From CAVPUA01 sp963828015 (GTDB taxonomy: Bacteria; Actinomycetota; Actinomycetes; Mycobacteriales; Jatrophihabitantaceae), in contig CAWHCD010000003.1 in NCBI GenBank assembly GCA_963828015.1, positions 1 through 64,000 of the forward strand: a stretch of DNA of 64,000 bases, in the 5' to 3' direction. Each line of letters starts with the position of its first letter. Within the stretch, counting starts at the first letter, position 1. Both the position numbers and the translations under genes were made by a program. Positions 23,531 to 33,023 of this stretch are shown here, in pieces. Below the pieces are notes generated by a model. That model had not been told where the DNA came from, searched no databases, and was given only the letters and a program-made list of their open reading frames with translations.

Positions 23531-25705
23531 TCATCGGTCGGCGAGGCGCAGCACCGCTTCCGTCGAGGCGCCGACGTCAAAGTAGCGCCCCGGCCGCGGC
23601 TCGGGGGCAAGAACCCAGCGCGAGTGGTGGTTGACGACCCGAGCCTGGCCCTCGGGGACCTCGACCAGGTGACTGAAACCGTTCGCGACCAAGAACGGAT
23701 CGTGCAACCCGCGGGTGCGCGGGACGACCCGGGCGGCCGTCACACCGGCGGCAGCCAGCACGGCACACGCCTGGGCCACGGTCAGCACCCGTAGGGCTCC
23801 GGCGACACCGGACAGGTCGGCGACGTCGAGTGCGGCGCACAGCCGGCCGCGTTCGGCGGGAGTGATCGCCGCCACGGCCACCCATCCGTCGGAGCACTCG
23901 TGGTATCGATGGCCCTCGTCCGGACCGCGGTAGAGACGAGCGCCCTGGGGCGGTGGAGGGGACCCGGCCCAGGTCGTGAACTCACCCGATTGCATGTAGG
24001 TGCACGAGGCGGCCAGCGACACCCAGAGCCGTTGGCCATGGCCGACCCGCAGCCGCCGGTAGAGCGCCGCCAGTGTCCCCACTGCACCCAGCGAGCCCAT
24101 CGCCACGTCGTTGACGCCCGGGCTGCAGGTCGCCGGATCGTCGGCGCCGCCCTGCGCGATCGCCATCCCGGTCAGGGACTGCAGGATCGGGTCAAAGCCT
24201 GGCCACTCGGCGAAGCGCTCATCGCGCCCGAAGGCCGAGACCGAGCAGTGCACCAGGCCGGGGTAGCGCTCCTGCTCCTCCGCCCCTCCCAAACCGATGG
24301 TGGCGAGCGCGCTGGGCCGCAGGTTCTCGACCAGCACGTCGGTATCAGCGAGCAGCGCGTGCAGGGCCTGCCGGTCGGCGGCCTGCTTGATGTCCAGGAC
24401 GATGCCCTCTTTGCGCTGGTTGACCGCCAGGAAGGCCAACGGGTACTGGCGATAGCCGTCGCCGTGGGGCGGTTCGACTCGTACTACGTCGGCGCCGAAG
24501 TCGGCCATCAACGTGGCGATCATCGGACCGCCCAGGTACGAGGAACTGTCGATCACGCGCAGCCCGGCCAGCGGCAGCGCGTCGACTTCCGGCCCGGACG
24601 CGACCGAAGCAACGCCTGGCCACAGGTCCGCGTCGGCGGCGACGTCGACCCGCAGTCCGCGCACCGCACCCGGGGTCTCGGAGAACTCGATCGCCACGTT
24701 CGGCATCGTGACCGATCCGAACTGCGGGTGCTCCATTTCGAGGCGAGTGCCGTTGGCGGCCACGATCGGACCGGCCATCCAGTCCGCGCGTGACTGCACC
24801 ACGGCGCACGGGACGCGATGCTCGCGCAGGAGCGTGACCCATTCCTCCGACGGGCGCGCTGCGAAGATCGGCTCGAGCTCGGCGCTCACGGCCAGCCGGC
24901 CCCGTTTGAGGTCCAGCACGCTCGTGAAGTCGCCGGCGACCTCGGGCATGGCCATGACGTCCATGCGATCCAGGGCGTCCAGAGCCCGGAAGAACAGATC
25001 AGGGGTCAGCGTGGCCAGGAAGATCCCCCGACCGTCGGCGCACGGATAGATCCGCCAGTTGGGATTTCCCTTGATCGCCCGCGACGGCGCGAAGGACGGG
25101 CCGTCGTTGATCTCTGAGATCGACGGTCCCATCAGCGCGGCCGCCGCATGCAGGCCGCTGACGACGACCGGCTGGGCCACGCCCTGCCGCTCTCGTCCGA
25201 CCAGACCGGCGACCGCCGCGGCCGCCCCGATCCCGGCCTGCAGGTAGGTGATCGTGGAGAGGATCGGCGCGACCGGGCTCAGATCATCAGCGGGCAGGTA
25301 GACGGCCAGGATGCCCAACGCGGCCAGCACCAACGGGTCCTCGGGCAGGTCGCACCACTCCCCCTGCTCCGCGTAGGGCGGCAGCCAGACGTGCACGGCC
25401 TGCGGCGCGACCGCCCGCAGGGAGTCGCTGGACCAGCTCCTAGCCGCCAGCTGCGCCGGTCCGGCGTCGACGAGGATGACGTCGGCGCGGGCGGCCAGAG
25501 GCGTTATCTCGGCACCAGCCGCGCGACGCTTGCCGCGGTCCCAACACACCGTCTCGGGCGTCTCCGGCGACTCGGGCGCGATGCTGACGACATCGGCGCC
25601 GAGATCGGCCAGCAGCATCCCGGCGATCCGGGCCACCCGGCCGAGCGCGAGCTCGAGGACCCGCACCCCGACCAGCGGACCCTGTGGCGCGGCCCAGTCG
25701 CTCAC
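23531..25705 (-). CDS. CaiB/BaiF-type CoA transferase, two fused halves
   Basis: The 724-residue protein contains two class III CoA-transferase domains, residues about 10-365 and 375-720. Each opens with the G-VRVLELA / LRVIDSSSYLGGP and LLADLGADVV / LMADFGADVVRVEPP signature. The second half keeps the catalytic-type Asp in GVNDVAMGSLGA (Asp533). The matching place in the first half reads STITYLQAG, with no Asp, so that half is probably structural. The reaction moves CoA between carboxylic acids. GTG start overlaps the stop of the dehydrogenase gene by four bases, forming a two-gene unit opposite a FadR-like regulator. Confidence 0.88.
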   Translation of the reverse strand: MSDWAAPQGPLVGVRVLELALGRVARIAGMLLADLGADVVSIAPESPETPETVCWDRGKRRAAGAEITPLAARADVILVDAGPAQLAARSWSSDSLRAVAPQAVHVWLPPYAEQGEWCDLPEDPLVLAALGILAVYLPADDLSPVAPILSTITYLQAGIGAAAAVAGLVGRERQGVAQPVVVSGLHAAAALMGPSISEINDGPSFAPSRAIKGNPNWRIYPCADGRGIFLATLTPDLFFRALDALDRMDVMAMPEVAGDFTSVLDLKRGRLAVSAELEPIFAARPSEEWVTLLREHRVPCAVVQSRADWMAGPIVAANGTRLEMEHPQFGSVTMPNVAIEFSETPGAVRGLRVDVAADADLWPGVASVASGPEVDALPLAGLRVIDSSSYLGGPMIATLMADFGADVVRVEPPHGDGYRQYPLAFLAVNQRKEGIVLDIKQAADRQALHALLADTDVLVENLRPSALATIGLGGAEEQERYPGLVHCSVSAFGRDERFAEWPGFDPILQSLTGMAIAQGGADDPATCSPGVNDVAMGSLGAVGTLAALYRRLRVGHGQRLWVSLAASCTYMQSGEFTTWAGSPPPPQGARLYRGPDEGHRYHECSDGWVAVAAITPAERGRLCAALDVADLSGVAGALRVLTVAQACAVLAAAGVTAARVVPRTRGLHDPFLVANGFSHLVEVPEGQARVVNHHSRWVLAPEPRPGRYFDVGASTEAVLRLADR

Positions 25706-26526
25706 GGCGAGCCGTCGGCCTTCGCCGGCAGCCGCCAGCGGTCGGCGAGTTCGCCGAGCTGGCCCAGGTCGATGCCGAGCTCGACCGCGAGCTGCCGGAC
25801 CACGCTGACGTCCTTGTCGAGGAACTCGCGCACCCGCGCGAACGTCACTGCCGGGCCGCCGTACTCGGTGACCGCGGTGAGGGCGAAGCTGGCCCCACTC
25901 GACTCACCGATCGCCTCGATGGTGGCCGCCGGGTCCAGCCCGAGCTCCTCCGCCAGCGCGGCCAGGTCCTCCACCAAGCGCAGGTGAACGGCAAACAGCA
26001 GGTTGTTCAGCAGCTTGGTGCGCTGACCCGAGCCCAGCGGTCCCAGATACAGGATCGGGTTGCTGTAGGCGCTGAGCACCGGCCGGATCTCATCCAGGCG
26101 TTCGGGGTCGCCGCCCACCAGGAGCGTGAGCTGGCCGGCCAGGATGTCCGGAACCCGACCGCTGACCGGCGCGTCGAGAATCGTCACCCCGTCCGGCGCC
26201 GCACTCTGCAGGTCGTTGATCACATTCGGCCCGCAGGTCGTGTGGATGACCAACGTCGAGCCCGGGCCCATCGCGGCCAGGGCTCCGGCCGGGCCGAGCA
26301 GCGCCTCGCGCAGCTGGGCCTCGTCGAACGTGCACACGCAGACGATCGACGCGGCCGCCCCGACCTCGGCGCATGACTCGAGCACAGTGACGCCCAAATC
26401 AGCCAAGGCGGCCCGGGTCTCGGCCCGCCGCCCGGTCGAGACGACATCCACGCCGGCCCCGACCAGCCGCTGCACCATGGGCAGGCCCATCCGTCCCGCA
26501 CCTATGTAACCGACTTGAACCGCCAC
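25702..26526 (-). CDS. NAD(P)-dependent beta-hydroxyacid dehydrogenase
   Basis: The 274-residue enzyme of the 3-hydroxyisobutyrate dehydrogenase family keeps all hallmarks: Rossmann GYIGAGRMGLPM near the start, DAPVSG substrate loop and GSGQRTKLLNN with the catalytic Lys. The frame is open further up, but the GTG at 26526 fits the family start and follows GGGAG. It is translationally coupled to the fused CoA transferase and divergent from the FadR-like regulator. The pair may generate and activate a beta-hydroxy or semialdehyde acid. Confidence 0.9.
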   Translation of the reverse strand: MAVQVGYIGAGRMGLPMVQRLVGAGVDVVSTGRRAETRAALADLGVTVLESCAEVGAAASIVCVCTFDEAQLREALLGPAGALAAMGPGSTLVIHTTCGPNVINDLQSAAPDGVTILDAPVSGRVPDILAGQLTLLVGGDPERLDEIRPVLSAYSNPILYLGPLGSGQRTKLLNNLLFAVHLRLVEDLAALAEELGLDPAATIEAIGESSGASFALTAVTEYGGPAVTFARVREFLDKDVSVVRQLAVELGIDLGQLGELADRWRLPAKADGSP

Positions 26527-26635
26527 CCGAACTCCCTGTCCGACGAGCCAAACGGATGCGCCGACGCTACACGCGGTGACAAACATGGTCTTCGAAACAG
26601 CGAGATAGGTGCGCTGTTGGCGCCCCGGGTCCCCG

Positions 26636-26641
26636 TAGAAT
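26636..26641 (+). promoter_or_regulatory. -10-like hexamer of a probably leaderless regulator mRNA
   Basis: TAGAAT lies seven bases before the ATG at 26648, the spacing typical of leaderless actinobacterial transcripts. Upstream candidates for -35 (CTGTTG, 26614-26619) are weak. No ribosome binding site precedes the ATG. Confidence 0.45.
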
Positions 26642-26647
26642 CGGCGC

Positions 26648-27445
26648 ATGGTTCAGACGTTTGGTGCGACGGCCCGGGTCGGCACGATCGTGCGAGCCCC
26701 CAAGACGGCTGAACTGATCGCCACGCATCTACGGACCCAGATCGTGCGGGGTGATCTGCAGGCCGGGCAGACGCTGCCGCCCGAGACGCAGCTGATGGAG
26801 CAGTTCGGCGTCTCGCGCCCCACGCTGCGCGAGGCGTTCCGGATCCTCGAGGTCGAGTCGCTGATCAGCGTCCGGCGCGGCAGCCGCGGCGGAGCGCAGG
26901 TCATGGCCCCGGACATCTCCGTCGCCGCCCGTGCGGTGGGATCGCTGCTGCAGATCCAGGGGACCACGATCGAGGACGTCTATCAGGCCCGGATGGTCTC
27001 CGAGCCGGCCTGCGCCCGCCTGTTCGCCAAGCGCCGCACGCAGCACGACATCGACCTGCTGACCGAGGTCGTCGACCGCCTCAAGGCCGAGACCTCCGTG
27101 CGCGAGACGTTCGTGCCCGATCCCGAGACGTGGTCGAGCCTGACCTATCGCTTCCACGAAGTGATCCTGCAGGGTTCGGGCAACAAGACACTCGCCGTGC
27201 AGGGAGCGGTCCTTCAGGACATCGTGGCGACGCACATCCGCACGCGCCTGCAGGGTTACGGCGAACGCGACACCGCCGATCGCTTCCAGCGCGTCATCCG
27301 CTCCTTCGACAAGTTCATCCGGCTGATCGAGGCGAAGGACGCCGACGGGGCCGAGCAGCACTGGCGTTCGCACATGGAGGGCGCCGCGCAGTATCTGCTC
27401 CGCGACGACCTGAAGAACAAGACGGTCGTCGAGCTGTTCTCCTAG
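26648..27445 (+). CDS. FadR/GntR family transcriptional regulator
   Basis: The 265-residue regulator has an N-terminal winged helix (residues about 20-85, LPPETQLMEQFGVSRPTLREAFRILEVE). A C-terminal all-helical FCD effector domain follows (about 105-250), with the metal-type residues spread over EPACARLF and FHEVIL. It reads away from the dehydrogenase/CoA-transferase pair and probably controls it in response to an acyl-CoA or hydroxy acid. The 3' end overlaps the convergent SDR gene by four bases. Confidence 0.92.
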   Translation: MVQTFGATARVGTIVRAPKTAELIATHLRTQIVRGDLQAGQTLPPETQLMEQFGVSRPTLREAFRILEVESLISVRRGSRGGAQVMAPDISVAARAVGSLLQIQGTTIEDVYQARMVSEPACARLFAKRRTQHDIDLLTEVVDRLKAETSVRETFVPDPETWSSLTYRFHEVILQGSGNKTLAVQGAVLQDIVATHIRTRLQGYGERDTADRFQRVIRSFDKFIRLIEAKDADGAEQHWRSHMEGAAQYLLRDDLKNKTVVELFS

Positions 27446-28209
27446 CGGGGGGCCATCCGGATCGCTCCGTCGAGCCGGATCGTCTCGCCGTTGATGTAGC
27501 TGTTCTCGATCAGGTTCACGGCCAGGTGGGCGTAGTCCTCGGGCGCGCCGAGCCGGCTCGGGTGCGGCACGGTCTTTTCCAGCGCCTCGCGGATGTCGGG
27601 CCGCAACCGGGCCAGCATCGGGGTGTCGAACACACCGGGCGCGATGGTGTTGACGCGGATCTGGCGGCTGGCCAGATCGCGCGCGGCGACCAGCGTGATG
27701 CCATGCACGGCCGCCTTCGAGGCGGTGTAGGACGTCTGCCCGATCTGGCCGTCGAACGCGGCCACCGATGCGGTCAGCACGATCGCCCCACGCTCCCCGT
27801 CGACTACCTCGGCGTTCGCGATCCGGGCCGCGGTGAGGCGCAGGACGTTGTAGGTGCCGACCAGGTTGACCCGCACGACCTCGGTGAACGTCTCGAGGGA
27901 GCCGGGCTGGCCTTCGCGGTCCAGGATGCGCACCCGGTCACCGCCGCGCCCGGCGCAGTGCACCACGGCCTGCAGGGTCCCGTTGGCCGCCTCGATCACG
28001 TCCAGGGCGTGGTTCACCGACGCCTCGTCGGCGACGTCGGCCTGGACGAACACCGGCCCGTCACCGAGGCTGGCCCGCACCTCGTCGGTGGGCGGGGTGA
28101 GATCAACGAAGCCCACCTTGGCCCCGGCCGCGGTGAGCCGCTGGACGGTGGCCAGACCAAGGCCGGAAGACCCGCCGGTGACGAACGCGGACAGGGAGTT
28201 GAGCTGCAT
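27442..28209 (-). CDS. SDR, 3-hydroxyacyl-CoA dehydrogenase type II (HSD10) like
   Basis: The 255-residue short-chain dehydrogenase has TGGSSGLGLATVQRL (residues 11-25), VHCAGRGG, catalytic Ser in LTASVAAFDGQIGQ and YTASKAAVHG. The insert before the catalytic Ser (RIANAEVVDGERGAIVLTAS) and FDTPMLA mark the type II 3-hydroxyacyl-CoA dehydrogenase subfamily. It would oxidise the hydroxyacyl-CoA made by the hydratases nearby. It is the last gene of a four-gene beta-oxidation operon, 15 bp after the thiolase. Confidence 0.88.
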   Translation of the reverse strand: MQLNSLSAFVTGGSSGLGLATVQRLTAAGAKVGFVDLTPPTDEVRASLGDGPVFVQADVADEASVNHALDVIEAANGTLQAVVHCAGRGGDRVRILDREGQPGSLETFTEVVRVNLVGTYNVLRLTAARIANAEVVDGERGAIVLTASVAAFDGQIGQTSYTASKAAVHGITLVAARDLASRQIRVNTIAPGVFDTPMLARLRPDIREALEKTVPHPSRLGAPEDYAHLAVNLIENSYINGETIRLDGAIRMAPR

Positions 28210-28224
28210 GAAAACGGGCTCCTT

Positions 28225-29370
28225 CTAGGAAATGAGTTCGATGATCGTCGCGTTGGCCATGCCGCCGGCTTCGCACATGGTCTGCAGTCCGTACTGAATA
28301 CCCTGGTCGCGCATGTGGTGGATCATCCGGGTCATCAGCACCGCGCCCGAGGCGCCGAGCGGATGACCGACGGCGATCGCGCCGCCGAGCGGGTTGAGCC
28401 GGGCGTGGTCGGCCCCGGTCTCGACCTCCCAGGCCAACGGAACGCTCGCGAAGGCTTCGTTCACCTCATAGACGCCGATGTCGTCGATCGTCAGACCGGC
28501 CCGCTTGAGGACCTTGGCCGTGGCCGGAATGGGGGCGGTCAGCATGGTCACCGGGTCGTCGCCGACGATCGCGCCGGAATGGAACCGGGCGATGGGGGTC
28601 AGCCCGAGTTCGGCCGCCCGCTCGCTGGTCGTGATCAACAGCGCCGCGCTGCCGTCGGAGATCTGTGAACTGTTGCCGGCGTGGATCACGCCGTCCTCGG
28701 CGAAGGCCGGCTTGAGGGTGGCCAGCTTCTCCAGCGTGCTCTCGCGTCGCACTCCTTCATCGAAGGTCAGCGTCCCGTCCGGGCCGGTGACTTCGAACAG
28801 CTGGGCGTCGAAGGCCCCGCGGTCGGCCGCGGCGGCCGTGCGCTGGTGGGATTCGAGCGCGAACTCATCCAGTTGTGTACGCGAGAATCCCCACCGCCGG
28901 GCGATGTCCTCGGCCCCGAGCCCCTGGCTGAAGCTATCGCGCTGGTAGCGCGCGCGGACCTTGGGACCGAACGGCTCACCGACCGCGCGGGCCGAGCCCA
29001 GTGGCACCCGGCTCATCGACTCGACTCCGCCGGCGATGACCAGATCGTAGTGACCGGCGATGACTCCGGCGGCGGCGAAATGTACGGCCTGCTGGCTGGA
29101 GCCACAGGCGCGGTCCAGCGTCACCCCGGGCACGGCCTCGGGCCAGCCCGCGGCCAGCACGGCCAGGCGGGCCACGTTGGTCGACTGGTCGCCGATCTGG
29201 GTGACGCAGCCGAAGACGACGTCGTCGATCAGCTCGGGCGCGACCTGGGCCCGCTGGGTGATCTCGCGCAGGACTTCGGAGGCCAGGTCGACCGGATGGA
29301 TCTGTTTGAGCGTCCCGTTGCGTCGCCCGATGGGCGTACGGACGGCTTCCACGATCACGGCGTCGCGCAT
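28225..29370 (-). CDS. acetyl-CoA acetyltransferase (thiolase)
   Basis: The 381-residue thiolase has nucleophilic Cys89 in DRACGSSQQA, catalytic His336 in GGAIAVGHPLGASG and the second active Cys366 in TMCEAGGM. It cleaves 3-ketoacyl-CoA in beta-oxidation or condenses acyl-CoAs. ATG start. It lies between the HSD10-like SDR (15 bp) and the racemase-like CoA transferase (28 bp), completing the last step of the pathway suggested by this operon. Confidence 0.93.
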   Translation of the reverse strand: MRDAVIVEAVRTPIGRRNGTLKQIHPVDLASEVLREITQRAQVAPELIDDVVFGCVTQIGDQSTNVARLAVLAAGWPEAVPGVTLDRACGSSQQAVHFAAAGVIAGHYDLVIAGGVESMSRVPLGSARAVGEPFGPKVRARYQRDSFSQGLGAEDIARRWGFSRTQLDEFALESHQRTAAAADRGAFDAQLFEVTGPDGTLTFDEGVRRESTLEKLATLKPAFAEDGVIHAGNSSQISDGSAALLITTSERAAELGLTPIARFHSGAIVGDDPVTMLTAPIPATAKVLKRAGLTIDDIGVYEVNEAFASVPLAWEVETGADHARLNPLGGAIAVGHPLGASGAVLMTRMIHHMRDQGIQYGLQTMCEAGGMANATIIELIS

Positions 29371-29398
29371 GTGAACTCCCTACTCCTAGTGGCGCGGG

Positions 29399-30565
29399 TC
29401 AGGCAATGATTCGATCGGCCCGCAGTTGGGCGACCTCTGCCGAACTCAACCCGAGCTCGTCGGCAATCTGTTCCGTGTGGCTGGACCAGCCCGAACGCGG
29501 TCGCTGCACCGGGGGCGAGTCGGACAGGCGCGGCGCCGGGGCCGGCTGGGCCAGGCCGTCCCAGTCGACGAAGGTGTTGCGCTCGCGCAGCTCCGGAGAC
29601 GCCGCGGCCTCGGCCAGGCTCAGCACGGGGGTGACGCAGGCATCGCGGCCGGCGAACGCGGCCGCCCAGTCGGCTCGGGTGCCGGTGGCGAAGATGCGCG
29701 CCAGCTCCTCGGCCTGCTCGGGCCACTGTGCCCGGTCGTTCTGCGGCCAATCGTCGGGGTCCAGCCCGAGACCATCGAGCAACGCGGCGTAGAACTGCGG
29801 CTCCAAGGCCCCGACCGCCACGTAAGCGTCGTCGGACGTGCGGTAGGTGCGGTAGAACGGCGCCGCGCCGTCGAGCAGGTTGTCGCCGCGCCGTTCGCTC
29901 CAGAGACCGGCGGCGGTCATGCCGTGCAGCATCGTGGACAGGTTGGCCACGCCGTCGACCATCGCGGCATCGACGACCTGCCCCCGCCCGGTGACGGTGC
30001 GCTGGTGCAGCGCCGCGAGCACGCCCAACACCAGGTAGGCCCCGCCGCCACCGAAGTCGGCCAGCAGGTTCAGCGGCGGCAGCGGCGGCAACTCGGCCGG
30101 GCCTAGGGGGTACAGCGCGCCGGAGAGCCCGGCGTAGTTGATGTCATGACCGACCTCTTGCGCCCGCGGCCCGTCCTGGCCCCAGCCGGTCGCCCGGCCG
30201 TAGATCAGCCGTGGGTTGAGTTCGAGCAGGTCATCCGGGCCGAGGCCGAGGCGCTCGGCCGCGCCGGGTCGCATGCCCTCGAGGAAGACGTCGGCCCGCT
30301 CGATGAGGCGGAGCAGCAGGTCGCGACCGGCGGGCTGGCGGACGTTGATGCCGATACTGCGGTGCCCGCGGGTGCGCGGGTCGTCGGCCAGCGCCAGGCC
30401 GGTGACGCGCGCACCCGGTTCGGCCCGGTCGATGCGGATCACGTCGGCGCCGAGGTCGGCCAGCAGCATGGTCGCGAAGGGCACGGGGCCCAGCGCGCTG
30501 AGGCAGACGACGGTGACATCGCCGAGGGCCTGGGTGGTCTCGGTGCCGCTCACTCGTCGCGCCAT
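29399..30565 (-). CDS. alpha-methylacyl-CoA racemase (CaiB/BaiF family)
   Basis: The 388-residue protein carries the racemase-specific catalytic pair of mycobacterial MCR: His140 in EVGHDINYAGLSGAL and an Asp in LNLLADFGGGG (Asp170), 30 residues apart as in MCR His126/Asp156. It would interconvert (R)- and (S)-2-methylacyl-CoA, which is needed before beta-oxidation of branched isoprenoid or sterol side chains. ATG start. It overlaps the crotonase gene upstream by 16 bases, so the operon is tightly packed. Confidence 0.88.
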   Translation of the reverse strand: MARRVSGTETTQALGDVTVVCLSALGPVPFATMLLADLGADVIRIDRAEPGARVTGLALADDPRTRGHRSIGINVRQPAGRDLLLRLIERADVFLEGMRPGAAERLGLGPDDLLELNPRLIYGRATGWGQDGPRAQEVGHDINYAGLSGALYPLGPAELPPLPPLNLLADFGGGGAYLVLGVLAALHQRTVTGRGQVVDAAMVDGVANLSTMLHGMTAAGLWSERRGDNLLDGAAPFYRTYRTSDDAYVAVGALEPQFYAALLDGLGLDPDDWPQNDRAQWPEQAEELARIFATGTRADWAAAFAGRDACVTPVLSLAEAAASPELRERNTFVDWDGLAQPAPAPRLSDSPPVQRPRSGWSSHTEQIADELGLSSAEVAQLRADRIIA

Positions 30566-31323
30566 TGCGCGTCGCGCTTCTCGCGAAACGCGTTCACCCC
30601 TTCGTTCGCGTCCCGTGAGGCGAAGACCGGCTCGAGGTACTCGCTCTGGCGGTCGAACTCTTCGCCGACCGGCCAGTTCGCTGACTCCAGCGCCACCCGC
30701 TTCGAGGCCCGCACCGACATCGGTGCGTTCGCGGCGATCTGGGTCGCCAGTTCCAACGCGGCATCGAGTGCGGCACCGTCTTCGACCAGGCGGTTGACCA
30801 GCCCGTGGGCCGCGGCGCGCTCGGCCTCCAGCGGCGCCCCGGTCATGATCAGCTCCATGGCCAGCGAGCGGGGCAGGCGCTGAGGCAGCCGGAACAGGCC
30901 ACCGCCTCGTGCGGCCAGGCCGCGCTTGACCTCGGGCAGGCCGAACCGCGCACCACGCCCCGCGGTCACCAGATCGCAGGCGAGCACGATCTCGAATCCG
31001 CCGCCCAGGGCCCAGCCTTCGACGGCCGCGATGAGCGGCTTGGCCGGCGGGCGGGCGACCAGCCCGGCAAAGCCCCGGACCGGATCGCGGATCACTTCGC
31101 CGGCTGCGAATGCCTTCAGGTCCATGCCGGCGCAGAAGCTCGTCCCGACGCCGTGCAGCACCGCCACCCGCAGCTCCGGGGTGGCCTCGAGTTGGTCGAG
31201 CGCAGCGGCGACGCCGCGCGACACCGCCGCGTTGATGGCGTTGCGCTGATCGGGGCGGTTGATCGAGATGACGAGGACCGCGCCCTGTGCGCGAACCAGT
31301 ACGTCATCGGCGGGTGCAGACAC
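30550..31323 (-). CDS. enoyl-CoA hydratase/isomerase (crotonase)
   Basis: The 257-residue crotonase has the oxyanion-hole segment GTSFCAGMDLKAF. Both catalytic glutamates are present: GGGFEIVLACDL and FGLPEVKRGL. It hydrates trans-2-enoyl-CoA. The start is GTG. It is the first gene of a four-gene operon (crotonase, racemase, thiolase, SDR) and divergent from the acyl-CoA ligase across a 140-bp AT-richer promoter region. Confidence 0.92.
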   Translation of the reverse strand: MSAPADDVLVRAQGAVLVISINRPDQRNAINAAVSRGVAAALDQLEATPELRVAVLHGVGTSFCAGMDLKAFAAGEVIRDPVRGFAGLVARPPAKPLIAAVEGWALGGGFEIVLACDLVTAGRGARFGLPEVKRGLAARGGGLFRLPQRLPRSLAMELIMTGAPLEAERAAAHGLVNRLVEDGAALDAALELATQIAANAPMSVRASKRVALESANWPVGEEFDRQSEYLEPVFASRDANEGVNAFREKRDAQWRDE

Positions 31324-31395
31324 CGCAGACCCCTCTCATCCGGTCCCGACCCGTGACGGGGCCGACATCGTCCACCCGCTTGCGGTCGACTTTCA

Positions 31396-31417
31396 TTAGT
31401 TATCTTATTACACCTAA
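31396..31417. promoter_or_regulatory. AT-rich partial dyad in the divergent acyl-CoA promoter
   Basis: The 22-mer from TTAG (31396) to CTAA (31417) is far more AT-rich than its surroundings and has matching ends (TTAGNTNT and its complement). It lies between the divergent crotonase operon (start 31323) and the acyl-CoA ligase operon (start 31464), where a shared regulator would bind. The dyad is imperfect, so operator status is tentative. Confidence 0.35.
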
Positions 31418-31463
31418 ACTTGGTCCACGCGAAGGTGCGTTCGACCGCAGACGAAGGGGCCGC

Positions 31464-33023
31464 ATGAGCACTCACGACGCCGCCGTTCCCTCCGCGGCGC
31501 TCGCCGATTCCGACGCCGGGGAGCGCATGGCGCGCCGGATCCGAAACGTCATGGCCATCGATCCCGCGGCCACCGCCCTGAGCTTCGAGGACGCCACGTT
31601 CGCGTGGTCCTATTTCGCCGATGCCGTCGCCGATCTCGACGAGTTGCTGGCCTCCTACCCGCAGGCCCGCCGGGTCGGTGTGATCCTGCGCAACCGCCCG
31701 GGCCAGCTCTGTGCCGTGCTGGCGGTCATCGCCTCCGGCCGCTCGCTCGTGACGTTGAGCCCGCATCTGGGCGATGCCGGTCTGGCCGAGGACATTCGGG
31801 CCCTGGCCCCGGACGTGATCGTGGCCGATGACGAGGACTGGGCCCGGCCGGCCGTGGTCAGTGCGGCCGAGGGCGTCGGTGCGGTGGCGCTGCGCACCGG
31901 TCCCGACCGCGGCCTGGCCGCTCACCCGGTGGGTTGGCGGCCGGCCCCGCGCGGCGAGGAACCGGGCGACATCGCCGTGCTGATGATGACGTCGGGCACC
32001 ACCGGCAAGCCCAAGCGGGTCGAGCTGACCTACCCGAAGATGGTTGCCGCGTTCCGGGCCGCCGGCACCCCGGTGGACGACTCGTCGCCCCTCAAGCTGC
32101 ACCTGCGGGCCTCGATCCTGTGGGCCTCCCTGGCCCACATCGGCGGCCTGTACTTCGTGATCGCCCATGCCCTCGAGGGGCGCAGCGTCGCCCTGCTCGA
32201 GAAGTTCGACGTCGCGGCGTGGGCCGATCTCGTCCGCCGGCATCAGCCCGGGTTCATCCGGCTGCCCCCGTCCGCCCTGCGCATGGTCGTCAACGCCGAC
32301 CTGCCGCGCGAGACGTTCGAGGGTGTCCGGGCCGTCGGCTCGGGCACCGCACCGCTGCCGGCCGAGCTGGCCGAGGAGTTCGAGCAGCGTTACGGCGTGC
32401 CGGTGCTGCGCAACTACGGCGCCACCGAGTTCGCCGGCGCGATCGCCGGGTGGTCGCTGGCCGACAAGCGCGAGTGGGGTGACCGCAAGGCGGCCAGCGT
32501 CGGTCGGGCCCATCGCGGCATCGAACTGCGCGTCGTCGACCGCGACAGCCTCGAGGTGCTCCCGACCGGTGAGATCGGCCTGCTCGAGGCCCGCGGCGGC
32601 CAGCTGCCCGACGTCGAAGGTGGCTGGGTGCGCACGACCGACCTGGCCTCCGTCGACGAGGACGGCTTCCTGTTCATCCACGGCCGCGCCGACGACGCCA
32701 TCAACCGCGGCGGATTCAAGATCCCGCCGAGCGTGATCGAGGACGCCCTGCATCAGCACCCGGCGGTCAACGAGGCCTCCGCGGTAGCTCGGCCCGACGA
32801 ACGGCTGGGCGAGGTGCCGGTGGTCGCGGTGACGTTGAAGTCCCCGGTCACCGAAGCCGAACTGCTGGAGTTCCTGCGCGGGCAGCTGACCGGCTACCAG
32901 ATGCCGGTGGCGCTCAAGGTCGTCGACGCGCTGCCCCGCACTCCGTCGCTGAAGGTCGACCGGATCGCGGTCCGCGACCAGTTCTTCGCACTCGATGCAC
33001 CGATCGAAGGGACCAGCCAGTGA
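31464..33023 (+). CDS. acyl-CoA synthetase (AMP-dependent ligase)
   Basis: The 519-residue ANL-superfamily enzyme activates a carboxylic acid to acyl-AMP and then acyl-CoA. Motifs: P-loop MMTSGTTGKPKRVEL, aromatic/ATP segment NYGATEFAG, the TTDLA Asp motif, hinge GRADDAINRGGFKI and the catalytic Lys in TPSLKVDR. The ATG at 31464 follows GAAGGGG; the longer upstream frame crosses the promoter. It overlaps the hotdog hydratase by four bases (GTGA). The acid is unknown. Confidence 0.92.
   Translation: MSTHDAAVPSAALADSDAGERMARRIRNVMAIDPAATALSFEDATFAWSYFADAVADLDELLASYPQARRVGVILRNRPGQLCAVLAVIASGRSLVTLSPHLGDAGLAEDIRALAPDVIVADDEDWARPAVVSAAEGVGAVALRTGPDRGLAAHPVGWRPAPRGEEPGDIAVLMMTSGTTGKPKRVELTYPKMVAAFRAAGTPVDDSSPLKLHLRASILWASLAHIGGLYFVIAHALEGRSVALLEKFDVAAWADLVRRHQPGFIRLPPSALRMVVNADLPRETFEGVRAVGSGTAPLPAELAEEFEQRYGVPVLRNYGATEFAGAIAGWSLADKREWGDRKAASVGRAHRGIELRVVDRDSLEVLPTGEIGLLEARGGQLPDVEGGWVRTTDLASVDEDGFLFIHGRADDAINRGGFKIPPSVIEDALHQHPAVNEASAVARPDERLGEVPVVAVTLKSPVTEAELLEFLRGQLTGYQMPVALKVVDALPRTPSLKVDRIAVRDQFFALDAPIEGTSQ

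Noticed and set aside
31413..31428. CCTAAACTTGGTCCAC upstream of the acyl-CoA ligase as a further copy of the shared element
   Set aside because: It needs two gaps and lacks both the TGC extension and GCCCAA.
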